NCBI GenBank assembly: GCA_963921935.1
Contig: OY998181.1
Coordinates: 137,973,423 to 138,037,422 of the forward strand
DNA from: Galeruca laticollis
Lineage: Eukaryota; Arthropoda; Insecta; Coleoptera; Chrysomelidae
DNA length: 64,000 nucleotides
Direction of reading: 5' to 3'
Positions 43,836 to 54,662 of this stretch are shown piece after piece. How positions within the stretch are numbered: the first letter of the stretch is position 1; every line of letters starts with the position of its first letter. Below the pieces are notes generated by a model. The model saw only the letters and a program-made list of their open reading frames with translations, ran no database searches and had not been told where the DNA came from. Made by a program: the position numbers and the translations under genes.

Positions 43836-45719
43836 ATGGATAAGAAAATGGTATTGAGAGATGGAAAGCAGGTCGGAAATGATAGCGGATCAGAAGAGGA
43901 GAGAGAAGAAAGGAGCCATGGTATGGGAGATTTCCAGGTCCAATATTTGATACAGGGACAGCAATCAGAAGGAGATGCTCCTGAAGAAAGTACGACAGGA
44001 GACGAAGAAGATTTGGAACAAGAAGATAGAAGACAAGAGAGCAAGAAAACACAGGCAGGAACAAGTACAAGTAGGGATGATTCAATGATGGTCATGATGC
44101 AACAATTATTTGCTGATATGAGGGGAGACATGAATAATATGGAGAAAAATATGAGGGGAGATATCAATAATATAAATGGAAAGATGGATGCGATGAAAGA
44201 AGAAATTAGGGGAGACATTCACAACATTCATACAAACATGCACCGATTGGAAAAGAAAATAGATGAAGTCAAATTGGAAAATTGTAAGGAGATTAAGGAA
44301 CTCAAGGAGAACCAGGAAGAATTTAAGAAGAACATTATTGAGGTAAAAGAAGACATGGAGAATAAAAATAAAAATTTGAGACAAGAAATACAAGAAAATG
44401 GTATGAAAATTCGTGAAAACATAGAAAAACTGATAGTAGAAGAAGTATTAGAATTTAGAAGAGATCTAGAAGAATATTTACCAGAGAATATCAAAGTAGA
44501 GGTCTCAAAACAAAATAAACAAATAACAAAGGAAGTGGAACAGATGAAAGATAACGTAAATAGAAAATTTAAGGATTTGGATGGCCGGATTGAAGAGAGA
44601 ACGGGGATGAGTTTAGCAATAACTGAAGATATAAATCGACAAGTAAATCAAGAAATAGAAGAAATGAATAGGAAATTAAAGAATACGGTAGAGGAAATGG
44701 AAGAGAATTTGAGAAGAAGTGGAGGAGTCAATGTATGTCCAGGAAATTTCCATAGCAATTTAGAAATCGGAGTGAAATTTGATGGGAATATTAACAATAT
44801 ACATCCCAAGGTATTCCTCAAAATAATTAGAAACAAAATTAAAGGAATCAGAGATATTGTTGAGATCAAGCTTATTATAAGGAGCATATTACAGGGCCAT
44901 GCTTTATTGTGGTTTTGTAATAAGGAAGAACTAATACAAAGCCTAGAAGAGTTCGAGCAACAATTCTTAGCCTATTTCTGGGGAGAATTGCAACAAGCAA
45001 CATTCAGAGAGCGGTTATACTTCGGGAAATTTGATTATAAGAAAAGCAAAAACCTGAATAATTATGCGATGCAATTATATAATATAGCCCAGTACTTAGA
45101 TCCGGGAATGAAGGAGGAGGAATTAGTGCTATACATTGGCAGACATTTCAATTCAGAAGTAGCTGAAACAATAGTGCTTCATAATATTAAAGCCATGGAT
45201 AGTTTATCAAGATATCTACAAAGAGTGGAACGGAGCTATACAAATCATAACGATACAAGAGACAATCGTTTAAATGAAAATGGGAATGGACAGAATAGAA
45301 GAGAAAATGAATGGAGAAATGATCAGAGAAATTATGAAAATCGAAATTACGAGAGAAGAAGACCAGGACGGGATGATAAAAATCCGAGATATGATAATTA
45401 TAGAAACGGAAATGGAAACTATCATAATGGGTATCAGAATGGTAATAATGGGAATCGGAATAATGGATATAATGGAGGAAATTACCAAAATTATGGAAGA
45501 CGGAATGATAACGACAATCGTAATCGGAACTGGCAACAATACAGAAGAGAGGGGAGAAATAATGAAGAGGACAGAAGAAATGAAAACAGAGACAGGAATT
45601 ATGATCAAAGAGATAGTCGAAGAGGTGAAGATAGAAGACAGGTGAACATGATACAAAACCAGGAAGAGATAAGAAGGAATAGTGATCAGGGCCCGAGTTC
45701 TGATCCAAATTTCGAGTAA
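43836..45719 (+). CDS. gag: Gypsy Gag polyprotein
   Basis: 627 aa from ATG 43836. Residues 1-85 are acidic and Glu/Gln-rich. Residues 95-290 form long heptad-like coiled coils (MRGDMNNMEKNMRGDINNI and onwards). The capsid-like retrotransposon Gag domain lies at about 305-465 (VKFDGNINNIHPKVFLKI, ILQGHALLWF, AYFWGELQQATFRERLYF, NYAMQLYNIAQYL). The tail (about 475-610) is Arg/Asn-rich with many GNxN and RRN repeats and no CCHC zinc knuckle; it presumably binds RNA by charge instead. The gene ends in TAA at 45717-45719, directly after a slippery site that allows Gag-Pol production. Confidence 0.88.
   Translation: MDKKMVLRDGKQVGNDSGSEEEREERSHGMGDFQVQYLIQGQQSEGDAPEESTTGDEEDLEQEDRRQESKKTQAGTSTSRDDSMMVMMQQLFADMRGDMNNMEKNMRGDINNINGKMDAMKEEIRGDIHNIHTNMHRLEKKIDEVKLENCKEIKELKENQEEFKKNIIEVKEDMENKNKNLRQEIQENGMKIRENIEKLIVEEVLEFRRDLEEYLPENIKVEVSKQNKQITKEVEQMKDNVNRKFKDLDGRIEERTGMSLAITEDINRQVNQEIEEMNRKLKNTVEEMEENLRRSGGVNVCPGNFHSNLEIGVKFDGNINNIHPKVFLKIIRNKIKGIRDIVEIKLIIRSILQGHALLWFCNKEELIQSLEEFEQQFLAYFWGELQQATFRERLYFGKFDYKKSKNLNNYAMQLYNIAQYLDPGMKEEELVLYIGRHFNSEVAETIVLHNIKAMDSLSRYLQRVERSYTNHNDTRDNRLNENGNGQNRRENEWRNDQRNYENRNYERRRPGRDDKNPRYDNYRNGNGNYHNGYQNGNNGNRNNGYNGGNYQNYGRRNDNDNRNRNWQQYRREGRNNEEDRRNENRDRNYDQRDSRRGEDRRQVNMIQNQEEIRRNSDQGPSSDPNFE
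45704..45719 (+). promoter_or_regulatory. -1 ribosomal frameshift site between gag and pol
   Basis: The pol frame is open only from 45704, so it overlaps gag by 16 bases. Within this overlap, A AAT TTC (45707-45713) is a canonical X XXY YYZ slippery heptamer in the gag phase, followed by GAG TAA. Slipping back one base continues directly into pol. Pol has no ATG near its beginning, which fits frameshift expression. Confidence 0.8.
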
Positions 45720-48700
45720 GTTGCTCTTATGTGCATAATATTGTCTATTCTTCTAAATATCAACATCCTAGAGAATTTATATTAGAAGAAGAACCAACAA
45801 ACCCAGAATTAAATAGATTAGTATTTATAGAGGGAAATTTAGATAACATTAAATGTAGAGTTTTATTAGATACGGGTTCCGAAGTTTCCATTATAAATCA
45901 AAATATAGTAGACAATTTAAAACAGGACAATATTATGGTGATAAATACAAATAAAATATCATTAATAGGGGCAAATGAAAGAAAATTATATGAAACTACT
46001 AAAACCATTATGACAAATCTAGAATTAAATGGTGAGGTTTTATCAGTACAATTGTTGATTGTGAAAAATTTAAAATATGACATAATCATGGGTACAGATG
46101 AATTAAGTAAACATAGAATTATAATAAATTATAAAATGCAAAACATAATATATAATAATCATACAATACCGTTTATAACAAATTATCAAACAGATATAGG
46201 AAAAAACGAATGTGCAATTGGACAAATAAATCACATTGCTGAAGAAGAACAAAACATGAGGGAGGAATTATGTCCGGAGGAATACAAACAGAGAGTCTAT
46301 GAATTACTTGATTCTCACGAAAAGCTGTTCAATGAGGAAGTATGCGTTGCGACTAGATATGTTCACAAAATTGAAGTCATACCAGAAATAAAAAATTTTA
46401 AGATCAAAACTTATCCGATACCTTATAAATTAAAACAAGAGGTATATCAGGAAATTAATAAAATGTTACAAGAAGGTATTATTGAAAGATCTAATTCACA
46501 ATACATAAGTGCAATAACCTGTGTAAAGAAGAAATCGGGGGATATTAGAATATGTTTGGATGCTAGGAATATAAATACATTTACAAAAAAACAATACGAA
46601 AGTCCATTAAATATTGAAGGTATATTTGGAAGAATTACAAAGGCTAATATATTTTCAAAATTAGATCTAAAGCATAGCTTTTGGTTAATTCCATTGGATC
46701 ATCGTTGTAGACAATACACTGCATTTATGGTAGATGGAGTGGTGTATCAATTTTGTGTAGTGCCATTTGGACTCCAAAGTTCTTGTGCAGCCTTAGTACG
46801 AACGTTGCATACAATCTTGAATCCGTATGAAGATTTCACTCTCCACTACATAGATGACATTTTGATTTTTTCTGAAACAGAAGCGAAGCATCATAAACAT
46901 CTGGAAATAATATTAAAGGAATTAGAAAATGCCGGACTTAAATTAAACTTAGAGAAATGTCAGTTTTATAAAAGAGAAGTGGATTATTTAGGATATGTTT
47001 TAAGTGACACTGGTATAACAATGAATCCTGAGAGAATTAAAGCAATCCTAGAGTATAAAACACCACATAACTTAAGAACTTTAAGAGGGTTTCTAGGTAT
47101 CATCAATTATTTCAAGAAGTTAGTTCCTGATCTAAGTAAGAGAGAAGTTCCTCTTATAGAGTTATTAAAGAAGGATATTAGATGGAAATGGGACGAGAGA
47201 AGAGAAAAGGCATTTCAGGAGTTAAAGGAAATTTTTCTAAACAGCCTAAAAGTATTTCATCCACAATATGACAAACCTTTTATCTTGAGAACGGATGCTT
47301 CAATAGAAAGATTGGCAGGGGTATTAATTCAAATACAAGATGGAGAAGAAGTACCTATTAGTTTTATATCCAGAGTGACTAAGCCAGCAGAAAAGAAATA
47401 TTCAATAACAGAATTAGAAATGGCAAGTGTTGTATTTTGCATTAGCAAACTAAGATTCTATCTATTAGGAGCTAAGTTTATTTTAGAGACTGACCACTCA
47501 GCACTTACAGCTATGTTGAAAAACCGCTATGCCAATAATCGTGTACACCGATGGATCTTGTTGTTACAAGAATATGAATTCGAAATCAAATATATTCCAG
47601 GGAAATCAAACGTGGTAGCAGATGCATTGAGTAGAGTAGATGAAGTAGGGAACAATAAAACCAAATTTCAAATTGGAATAAACCAATTGTACCAAACAGA
47701 GGGGATATTTACATTGGAAAAGGTTAAAGAAGATCAGACACATTTTGATAACGAGAAAGTTAAAGGTGCCTATAAAATTGATGAAGTGTGGTATAAGAAA
47801 TTGGAGGACAGAGAAGTATTTGTAATAAGTAAGGAGTTTGCACAGGAAATTATTCGTCATCTACATAAAGAGAATGGACACATAGGAACAAGAAAACTAT
47901 GGACTTTGTTTCGAGAAAATTATGTGGCAAAGAAGGATTTGAGTATAGTGAAAGAAATATGTAAATATTGTCAAATATGTCAACTGGCCAAAGAAAAAAA
48001 TTACCACAATAGCATGACAGCAAAATCGATAATTACAAATAAACCATTACAGATTGTGGCAATGGATTTTATAGGAAACTTAATTAGGAGTGAATCGGGT
48101 AATAAGGATTTACTAGTAATAGTTGATGTTTATACCAAATTTGTTAAAACTTTTCCATGTAAGAGATCAACGGCTAAGGTGGTAATAGAATGTTTGGAAA
48201 AATATATAGAAGAAGTAGGAAGACCTGAGAGAATTATACTTGACCATGCTACATACTTTGAAAGTAAAAAATTAAAGCAGTATTGTGATAAAGAACAAAT
48301 AAAACTACAATTTATTAGTATTAGAAGACCTAGCTCCAATCCAGCTGAGAGATATATAAAGGAAATCTTAAAATATTTAAGAATTCTTTGTCAAAAGACA
48401 CATATTAGATGGGATGAAAATTTGGACAAAATTGAAGAATTTATAAATAATTTACCACATGGGGTAACAGAGGAAAGTCCAATTTATTTAATGAAAGGTA
48501 TCCAACCTAAAAGAAACTGGATTCTGAATAGAGATACTACTCTAGAAGAGACACTAGAAAAGGTGAATATCAGAATAAGGAGGAATGCAGAAAAATATAT
48601 ACGGGATCAGAACAAGAAAATTAAGAAGAAAACAACCTTTAATAAAGGAGAATTGGTTATAATCAGAGCATTAAAGACATCTAATAAAGCAGAAGACCAA

Positions 48701-48847
48701 TGTATTAAATTGCAATTGCCATTCGAGGGACCTTATGAAATAATAAATGATAATGCACAAAATAGTTATAAATTGGCATACCCAGGAACAAACATGATCA
48801 GGGGTATTTTTAATATAGAATCAATTTATAAGTATAATTCACCATAA
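45713..48847 (+). CDS. pol: Gypsy Pol polyprotein: protease, reverse transcriptase, RNase H, integrase
   Basis: Over 1040 aa, read after a -1 frameshift from gag; residues here are numbered from the codon at 45731. Protease active site LLDTGSEVSIIN (Asp47). Reverse transcriptase with YQFCVVPFGLQSS and YIDDIL (373-376). RNase H with LRTDAS and ITELEMASV, ETDHSAL. Integrase zinc region HLHKENGHIG...CKYCQICQ, then catalytic Asp779 (AMDFIG), Asp838 (ILDHATYF) and Glu873 (NPAERYIKEI). The order protease-RT-RNase H-integrase defines Ty3/gypsy. The integrase has LDHATYF where most relatives have a SDNG-like motif. No stop or frameshift is seen, so all enzymes could be active. Confidence 0.92.
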   Translation, partial: RVSCSYVHNIVYSSKYQHPREFILEEEPTNPELNRLVFIEGNLDNIKCRVLLDTGSEVSIINQNIVDNLKQDNIMVINTNKISLIGANERKLYETTKTIMTNLELNGEVLSVQLLIVKNLKYDIIMGTDELSKHRIIINYKMQNIIYNNHTIPFITNYQTDIGKNECAIGQINHIAEEEQNMREELCPEEYKQRVYELLDSHEKLFNEEVCVATRYVHKIEVIPEIKNFKIKTYPIPYKLKQEVYQEINKMLQEGIIERSNSQYISAITCVKKKSGDIRICLDARNINTFTKKQYESPLNIEGIFGRITKANIFSKLDLKHSFWLIPLDHRCRQYTAFMVDGVVYQFCVVPFGLQSSCAALVRTLHTILNPYEDFTLHYIDDILIFSETEAKHHKHLEIILKELENAGLKLNLEKCQFYKREVDYLGYVLSDTGITMNPERIKAILEYKTPHNLRTLRGFLGIINYFKKLVPDLSKREVPLIELLKKDIRWKWDERREKAFQELKEIFLNSLKVFHPQYDKPFILRTDASIERLAGVLIQIQDGEEVPISFISRVTKPAEKKYSITELEMASVVFCISKLRFYLLGAKFILETDHSALTAMLKNRYANNRVHRWILLLQEYEFEIKYIPGKSNVVADALSRVDEVGNNKTKFQIGINQLYQTEGIFTLEKVKEDQTHFDNEKVKGAYKIDEVWYKKLEDREVFVISKEFAQEIIRHLHKENGHIGTRKLWTLFRENYVAKKDLSIVKEICKYCQICQLAKEKNYHNSMTAKSIITNKPLQIVAMDFIGNLIRSESGNKDLLVIVDVYTKFVKTFPCKRSTAKVVIECLEKYIEEVGRPERIILDHATYFESKKLKQYCDKEQIKLQFISIRRPSSNPAERYIKEILKYLRILCQKTHIRWDENLDKIEEFINNLPHGVTEESPIYLMKGIQPKRNWILNRDTTLEETLEKVNIRIRRNAEKYIRDQNKKIKKKTTFNKGELVIIRALKTSNKAEDQCIKLQLPFEGPYEIINDNAQNSYKLAYPGTNMIRGIFNIESIYKYNSP

Positions 48848-49998
48848 GAGGAATAGATAATATTATGTTACTTACATGTAAATAGATAGTAGTATAGGTA
48901 GATGTAAGGTTTTTTTTTCGATTTTACTTCATAAGACGTATTCTCATATACAACGTGAAGATAATGACCAAGTTAAACATAAGATTTTCAATTTTCATAG
49001 GTAGTGTACTAGTAGGCAGCATACAGTATCCGTGGTTAATGTAATCTAAAAAATTGAAACATAAAGAAATATAATGTATTAATGATAAATGAATAATATC
49101 AAAGAAATATGGCAAGTTAAGCTTTAGTATAATAGTAAATTTTTATGAGAATTTCTTAGATAAAGGACATAATAAAATTAAATAAACACTCATTAATAAG
49201 GACAGGTAGGAAATAGGAAGGATAAGATAGGAAATAATTAAATAAACAGTAAAAGAGATGAGAAGGAAAGAAAGTTTTCAAATCAAGATATAAGTAGGAA
49301 ATATTCATGTCAAGAAAAATTTTATAGGAATTAGGAAGAAAAGTATAGTGAAATAATGGTAAAGAAATATTTATAAAGCATATGATATGATTAATTATTA
49401 TGAGATAGGGAGATATGATGAGAAAATTATGATATAATGAATATAGTTATGAAATAAAGTTGATGAATTATGATTAAGAAATATGAAAATAAATATAAAC
49501 ATGGATAGAAAGTAAAGAGTTAAAGGTTCGACTATAAGAATAGATAAATTGACATGAATATAGGTTGAAAATTGATATGAAATTATAGGAAATCACTGAA
49601 ATAATTAAAAATTATGTTCTTAGTATAAAAGATGAAATAGAAAAAATAGAAGAGTAGATAGGTAAAGGAGGAAGTATAAATATTGAGATTTGAATAAGAA
49701 ACGGTGGAAAAGAGTAAGGAATATAAGATATGAATAATTTAATAAGAATAGGAATTATGAGAATAAAATGTAAGAATCATTATTGTTATGTCCCTAAGGA
49801 GAAATTATTTTGGAATGAGTTTGATATGGTTAAATTATAAGAATATCATAAAAATTTTAATAATAAGAATAAAAATAAAAATGTTATCAGAAATGTAAGT
49901 ACTGAGCTGAAATCTATAGATTGATTAGCATGGATTACAGATTGAAAATTGAAATTTTAAGAAGTTATCTAAATAGACACCTTTTAAAATTTAAATTT
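48848..49998 (+). other. Purine-rich 3' untranslated region of the gypsy element
   Basis: About 1.15 kb rich in A and G on the plus strand (many GGAAAT/AAGAAAT), without coding potential. There is no envelope gene in the position where gypsy-type retroviruses carry one. Confidence 0.7.
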
Positions 49999-50006
49999 GA
50001 GGGGAG
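49999..50006 (+). other. Polypurine tract
   Basis: GAGGGGAG immediately before the 3' LTR at 50007; it would prime plus-strand DNA synthesis and fixes the LTR start. Confidence 0.75.
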
Positions 50007-52159
50007 TTAAGCCAGTCCTCTAGTATAGATAAATATTCATATATTAGATTGAATTAAAAAGGAATTTTTTTTTGTATATACGTATGGTGTATCATTAGAC
50101 ACTACCTAATTAAGAACAAAATTTAACATAAAACGAATGAATGACTTAAGCAAATGTATTATAAAATATTGAGTACATCAATTTAAGAAATGGATTAAGG
50201 ATAAGGAATAGAATGGTAATGATAATATAGAAATTAATTCTTAAGAAAATGTTACCTTCACAAATAAATCCTAAGGTCAAGTCAATGTCAACAATTTTCA
50301 TTAAAATCAATCTGAACGCTGCTATGTCCACACTTGAATCGGGAAAAGGATGTTAATTTGTTCAAAACCTAAAATAATAAGAATTAATAATCAAATCACT
50401 AATTTATTAACGATATGCAAATACAATAAAAAGTTGCAATTTGAAAAAAGTAATTTATAAAAATAAAACTGTATGAAATATGACATTCGGAATAAGAGCC
50501 ATATTGTATGTCATAGAAATCTAGTAATCAAATCGAAATCAATGAAGGAAGTGATTGAATCTAGTTATAATATTGCCAACATAAATTCAATGAGTTGGAA
50601 GTTAATATAAAACAGAGAATGTAAATTTGAAATTAAGTTAGAGTTTATATAAAGCGAAATTAGTGCTAATTAAAGAATTAAAAAATAAACAGTTCCATAT
50701 ATATAAATCATAAATTTAGATTGTAGAAATTGTATATTAATTGTAAACAAATTTACTAAAAAAAAAAGGAATTACAAGGATTGAAACCATTGTAAGATAT
50801 GTGAAAGACTATTAATATATTCTATAAGATATTGTTAAACCATTTATATAAGTGATTTCACTCTCCAAGACTATTTTAATTGAAGAATTCAGTATTTCTA
50901 TAAAAAAACATTATCATTGACAATTGTTGAATAAAATAACAGATTAGGAGGCTGTGTTTTAGAAATTGTAAAAATGTTGTTGATTTTTAAAAAAAAAGGG
51001 AGTCGAGAGTTAGTTGGGGAATGAGGAACTGGGATGTAATTCTCTGAGAAGGTTTTTGTAAAAACTTTAAAGTAAAAGTTATAATTTTAAATCTAAATCA
51101 ATTAAAAATTCATGATATTAATGTCGATTAACCCCTGTGAAAAAGTGAAACGTGCCGAACGAGTATTTCTTGGGTAAGGAATACCTAAGAAAAGGGACGA
51201 GATGTTGCAGGTCCACCACGCCGAGAATGGAATATAAGGTCTGTGTTATTTGAGTTTTTTTAATTTGGAATTCCAAACAAACAAAGAAAAGTGAACTTTT
51301 GAAATTAATTTGAACATTTAAAATTGAATAATCTAAAATTGGCCAAAGAAACTTTAAAATAATCAATACCAGATTTTATCCATGGATAATTAAAGAACTC
51401 TAATTTTCTACAACAATAATTTTAGATATTAAATATGTACTTACTTGTAAAAAGTTTTTCGTTTGTAAAATAATCAAAGTTCACACCACTCATAAATGCT
51501 TTTCCAATCTTAATTTCCGCTTTGCATGCTAACCTATTCTTATAACTATCAAACACACACTTAATTCACAACTTGAATTATATATGTAACTGTTTAATAT
51601 AAGTTTTCAACCATATGATTCTAAATGCACTAAATTGATGCACATTGAACTGTGAAACGTTTGCATCCTCCATGTTAAATGCATACTATAATTTTGTGAC
51701 GACGAGAAACGTTGTACCGGAAGAGTTGCTCCGTTGCGCCGAAGCAGCTACTATAAGCGTTCAGTGCGCATGACGATCAAAGAATACAGAGGAGGTTCAG
51801 GAATATTTGTGTGTGTAAAATTTTGAAGATTTCATCAACAATTTATTAAAATATTTTTATTTAAGTGTTGGTATTTTTTTTTTATTCCAGTCAATGTCCA
51901 TAACACTTTTCCCGAACATGGTTTAAATCATTCATTCGATTATCCTATCACAAAATCATAATAAGTAAATGTTCATATATGTAAAAATTTTTTCTAATAG
52001 GTGTCCAGGACTCAAAGAGAGAAGTCTCATGCTTCCGACTACAGTATAAAATTTAAACAATTAAAAATTTTCATATAATTATATAGGGCTAGCCGAAGGT
52101 AAAAACGGGTAAATAAAGTTAAATCATATAAGTATAAATATTAAAATATAAAACATATC

Positions 52160-52167
<8 letters not shown>
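50007..52167 (+). repeat. 3' LTR of gypsy element
   Basis: 2161 bp; matches the 5' LTR by eye throughout, except for one T fewer in the T-run near 51871-51881. Confidence 0.92.

Positions 52168-52219
<52 letters not shown>
52168..52219. repeat. (AT)n microsatellite
   Basis: Long AT run directly after the gypsy 3' LTR; the element inserted in it. Confidence 0.95.
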
Positions 52220-52222
<3 letters not shown>

Positions 52223-52234
52223 TTTCATACTGAA

Positions 52235-52838
52235 AGTATTCATTGATATCTGGCATTATTTCAATCATCTTTAAAAAGGTCGATGTTAGGGTATTCGCGG
52301 GTATAATAGTGCATTAATAATAATAGGTGCCATTTGTATAGTAGTTTGTGGAAGGTGTGAAATATAGTAAAAAGTATTTTCCTTTATTTTATAAATACAG
52401 TTCTGCGCTTGAATTTGTGTAACTGTCATATCGTAATGCATATGTTCAATTGGGCATTATTATTGCGAATTCTATTGTTAAGTTATTAGATATTTGTAAT
52501 AAATAAATTCGTCTAAACTGGATATTAAAATCTATGGGAAGTAATGAAAAAATAATGTTTACGTTACATGTTATATATCAAATTAAAGTTTAAAATATTC
52601 TAATATTTCAATGTTGACGGTAAATATAGTTGTTAATATGAATATTGTGTTTGCAATTATATGGAAATAATGTCTTCTTATATCATCTTCTTAGTCTACT
52701 GAATATTCACCAATTCTCAATATATGTTATTACATCGAATATTCCTTAGAAAAAATTGAATCTTCGTTATATGTCTTTGAAATGTATACAAATCTCGCAG
52801 TTGAATTCTATTAAAATATTTCTGTAATATATTTAGTG

Positions 52839-52895
<57 letters not shown>

Positions 52896-53034
52896 TGCAA
52901 AGTGTGTATGTAGGGTCGTTCTTAGGTTACGTACTTTCATTTCATTTATTTCACGTTTGCCATGTACCAGTCTGTATATGACTAACAATCAATTATTTAT
53001 AAATATATTATATACAATATATTTATCTGTAGGA
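52235..53034 (+). promoter_or_regulatory. Leader region of virus-like array, second half
   Basis: 52235-52380 (ending ATTAATAATAATAGGTGCCAT) belongs to a module repeated at 56390-56545 and 57600-57745. 52690-52850 recurs at 58990-59150. After (AT)n at 52848-52890, 52892-53034 resembles the arms of the 31.6-32.2 kb palindrome and ends in an acceptor-like TTATCTGTAG just before the ATG at 53035. Non-coding; likely promoter and leader exon. Confidence 0.5.
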
Positions 53035-54180
53035 ATGGATTTTTGGCAGGATCGACGTTTTGAACAGTACAAACAATCTATATTAAAATTATGTGAGGAT
53101 GTGTATGATACTGATGACATGTTTGATAGTTCAGGACTTAGCGCCTTGTGGGACGATGTTATACATGAACAATCGCCTGTGGCATTGGACACAATCGATG
53201 ATGACGATGATGTAATCTGTGTGTCTATCAATGCAGAAGCTGTAGCAGAATTCGACTTGGCTAAAGTTAAAAAAGAGTATTTCATGGATTTTGATCTTCC
53301 ATCGATTGCAAGCCCTAATTTTGATACGAATTTGTTGAACGAAGATAATATGTCGAATGAAAGTAATATGTCGAATTTTAAATTTCGGAAGCCCAGATCT
53401 GATAAAAAATATATGTCAGTGGTATCGTTTAACAAATTAATTTCTTGTAATGATGCAACAGTTCAGTCGGTTGGCGGTACACCAGTACCATCTACGTCAA
53501 AGACAATGGTGCCGTCAGATTACGATAATGCAGTACCATCATCGTCTATGTCAATGGTGCCGCCAGTCTACGATAAATCAGTATCATCGAGTTCTAATGC
53601 AATGGTGCCTACAGTCTATGATACAACAGTACCATCTACTTTGAAGGCAGTCGTGCCGCGTGCGTCAAAGAAGGTAACAGTGCCGTCCATGTTTCATGGA
53701 GCACGGTCATCGGCTTCAAGGAAGTTAACATTTTCGCCGATTACCAAAGCTGCAAGGAAACCTGCTACTTCTGAAATGGAGTCAATACCGTCGACGTCAA
53801 AGCCGTATGAGGGATATCCAAAAAATTCGAATGCATGGACCTCTTTCACCTATGACATAGGAATCCATTACATTCCACATCTAACAAGGCAAAAGTTCTT
53901 TTCAGATGATTTGATTAGAGCAAACAGACTGTACTTTGCCACGCTAGCGTTTGCGAATGGAATAAGCATAGATAATATGATTGATGTGCTGAAAGTGACG
54001 AACCGTACGTTAAACGATGTCAGAATAAAAGAAATAAAAGCAACATCAAAATATTTACATACTATGCCACCCAACCAACGATGCAAATACTACAATTACA
54101 ATTTTGCACGTGGAATTGTAATATGTTTAAATGATCACCCCCGTAAACTATGCATGGAGGGTAAATTGTTGAACAAATAA
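53035..54180 (+). CDS. 381-aa protein of the Rep-associated array, unknown
   Basis: Not recognised. The ATG at 53035 (MDFWQDRRFEQYKQSIL) follows a splice-acceptor-like TTATCTGTAG. Residues 1-45 are charged; an acidic patch with a hydrophobic core (DDDDDVICVSI, near residues 58-68) resembles a SUMO-interacting motif. Residues about 140-225 carry an imperfect 20-residue repeat built on VPSTSK and MVPxxYD. The C-terminal 110 residues (AWTSFTYDIGIHYIPHL, FFSDDLIRANRLYFATLAF, VLKVTNRTLNDVRIKEI) look like a folded helical domain. There are no stops. A degenerate copy at 59200-59790 repeats the same features, so this is a real gene of the element. A structural or regulatory role beside Rep can only be guessed. 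Confidence 0.6.
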   Translation: MDFWQDRRFEQYKQSILKLCEDVYDTDDMFDSSGLSALWDDVIHEQSPVALDTIDDDDDVICVSINAEAVAEFDLAKVKKEYFMDFDLPSIASPNFDTNLLNEDNMSNESNMSNFKFRKPRSDKKYMSVVSFNKLISCNDATVQSVGGTPVPSTSKTMVPSDYDNAVPSSSMSMVPPVYDKSVSSSSNAMVPTVYDTTVPSTLKAVVPRASKKVTVPSMFHGARSSASRKLTFSPITKAARKPATSEMESIPSTSKPYEGYPKNSNAWTSFTYDIGIHYIPHLTRQKFFSDDLIRANRLYFATLAFANGISIDNMIDVLKVTNRTLNDVRIKEIKATSKYLHTMPPNQRCKYYNYNFARGIVICLNDHPRKLCMEGKLLNK

Positions 54181-54329
54181 ATTGTCACATGTAGTAAAAC
54201 GTCTAGGTGAAAGAGGCATATGTATATTGGCAACAAAACGTTGTAAGTATAAAATTGTAGTAATTGTATATTGTATTCGAAATTTATGAACCGAATGTAA
54301 TAATATAGTATGCTGTATTGTTACAGATA

Positions 54330-54613
54330 ATGGCGAGAGCGTGTATGTATGTATGTATGTATGTATGTATGTGTAAATATTGAAGATGTGTTTAATAATC
54401 ACTACGATGACAGCTCTCCTGTGATTTCAAAGAAGAAATTCATACGAATTATGATGCATCTGAAAGTGCATATAAGAAAAGAATATCCATATTACACTTT
54501 CAATAACATATTTAAACGTATTAGGAGATGTTTGAGTAGTACTCATACGAAGTCATTAAGCAGGACATTTAGACGAATTTTAGGCATTCATGATTTGCAA
54601 CATATCAGTGTAA

Positions 54614-54662
<49 letters not shown>

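Larger units (their letters stand above)
41605..52167 (+). mobile_element. Young Ty3/gypsy LTR retrotransposon, complete
   Basis: 10,563 bp: LTR, primer-binding-like site, gag, pol in the -1 frame, polypurine tract, LTR. Both sides are (TA)n; TATA at 41601-41604 and 52168-52171 could be the target duplication. No envelope gene. The LTRs appear identical except for one base in a T-run, and gag and pol are open throughout, so this copy is recent and possibly active. Confidence 0.93.

Noticed and set aside
45274..45645. Open frame rich in Met, Ile, Glu overlapping the gag tail
   Set aside because: Alternative frame of the Arg/Asn-rich repeat region; low complexity only.
43811..45708. Several minus-strand open frames opposite gypsy gag
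   Set aside because: Shadows of the purine-rich gag sense strand: Ser/Leu/Ile- or His/Tyr-rich translations with no family features.
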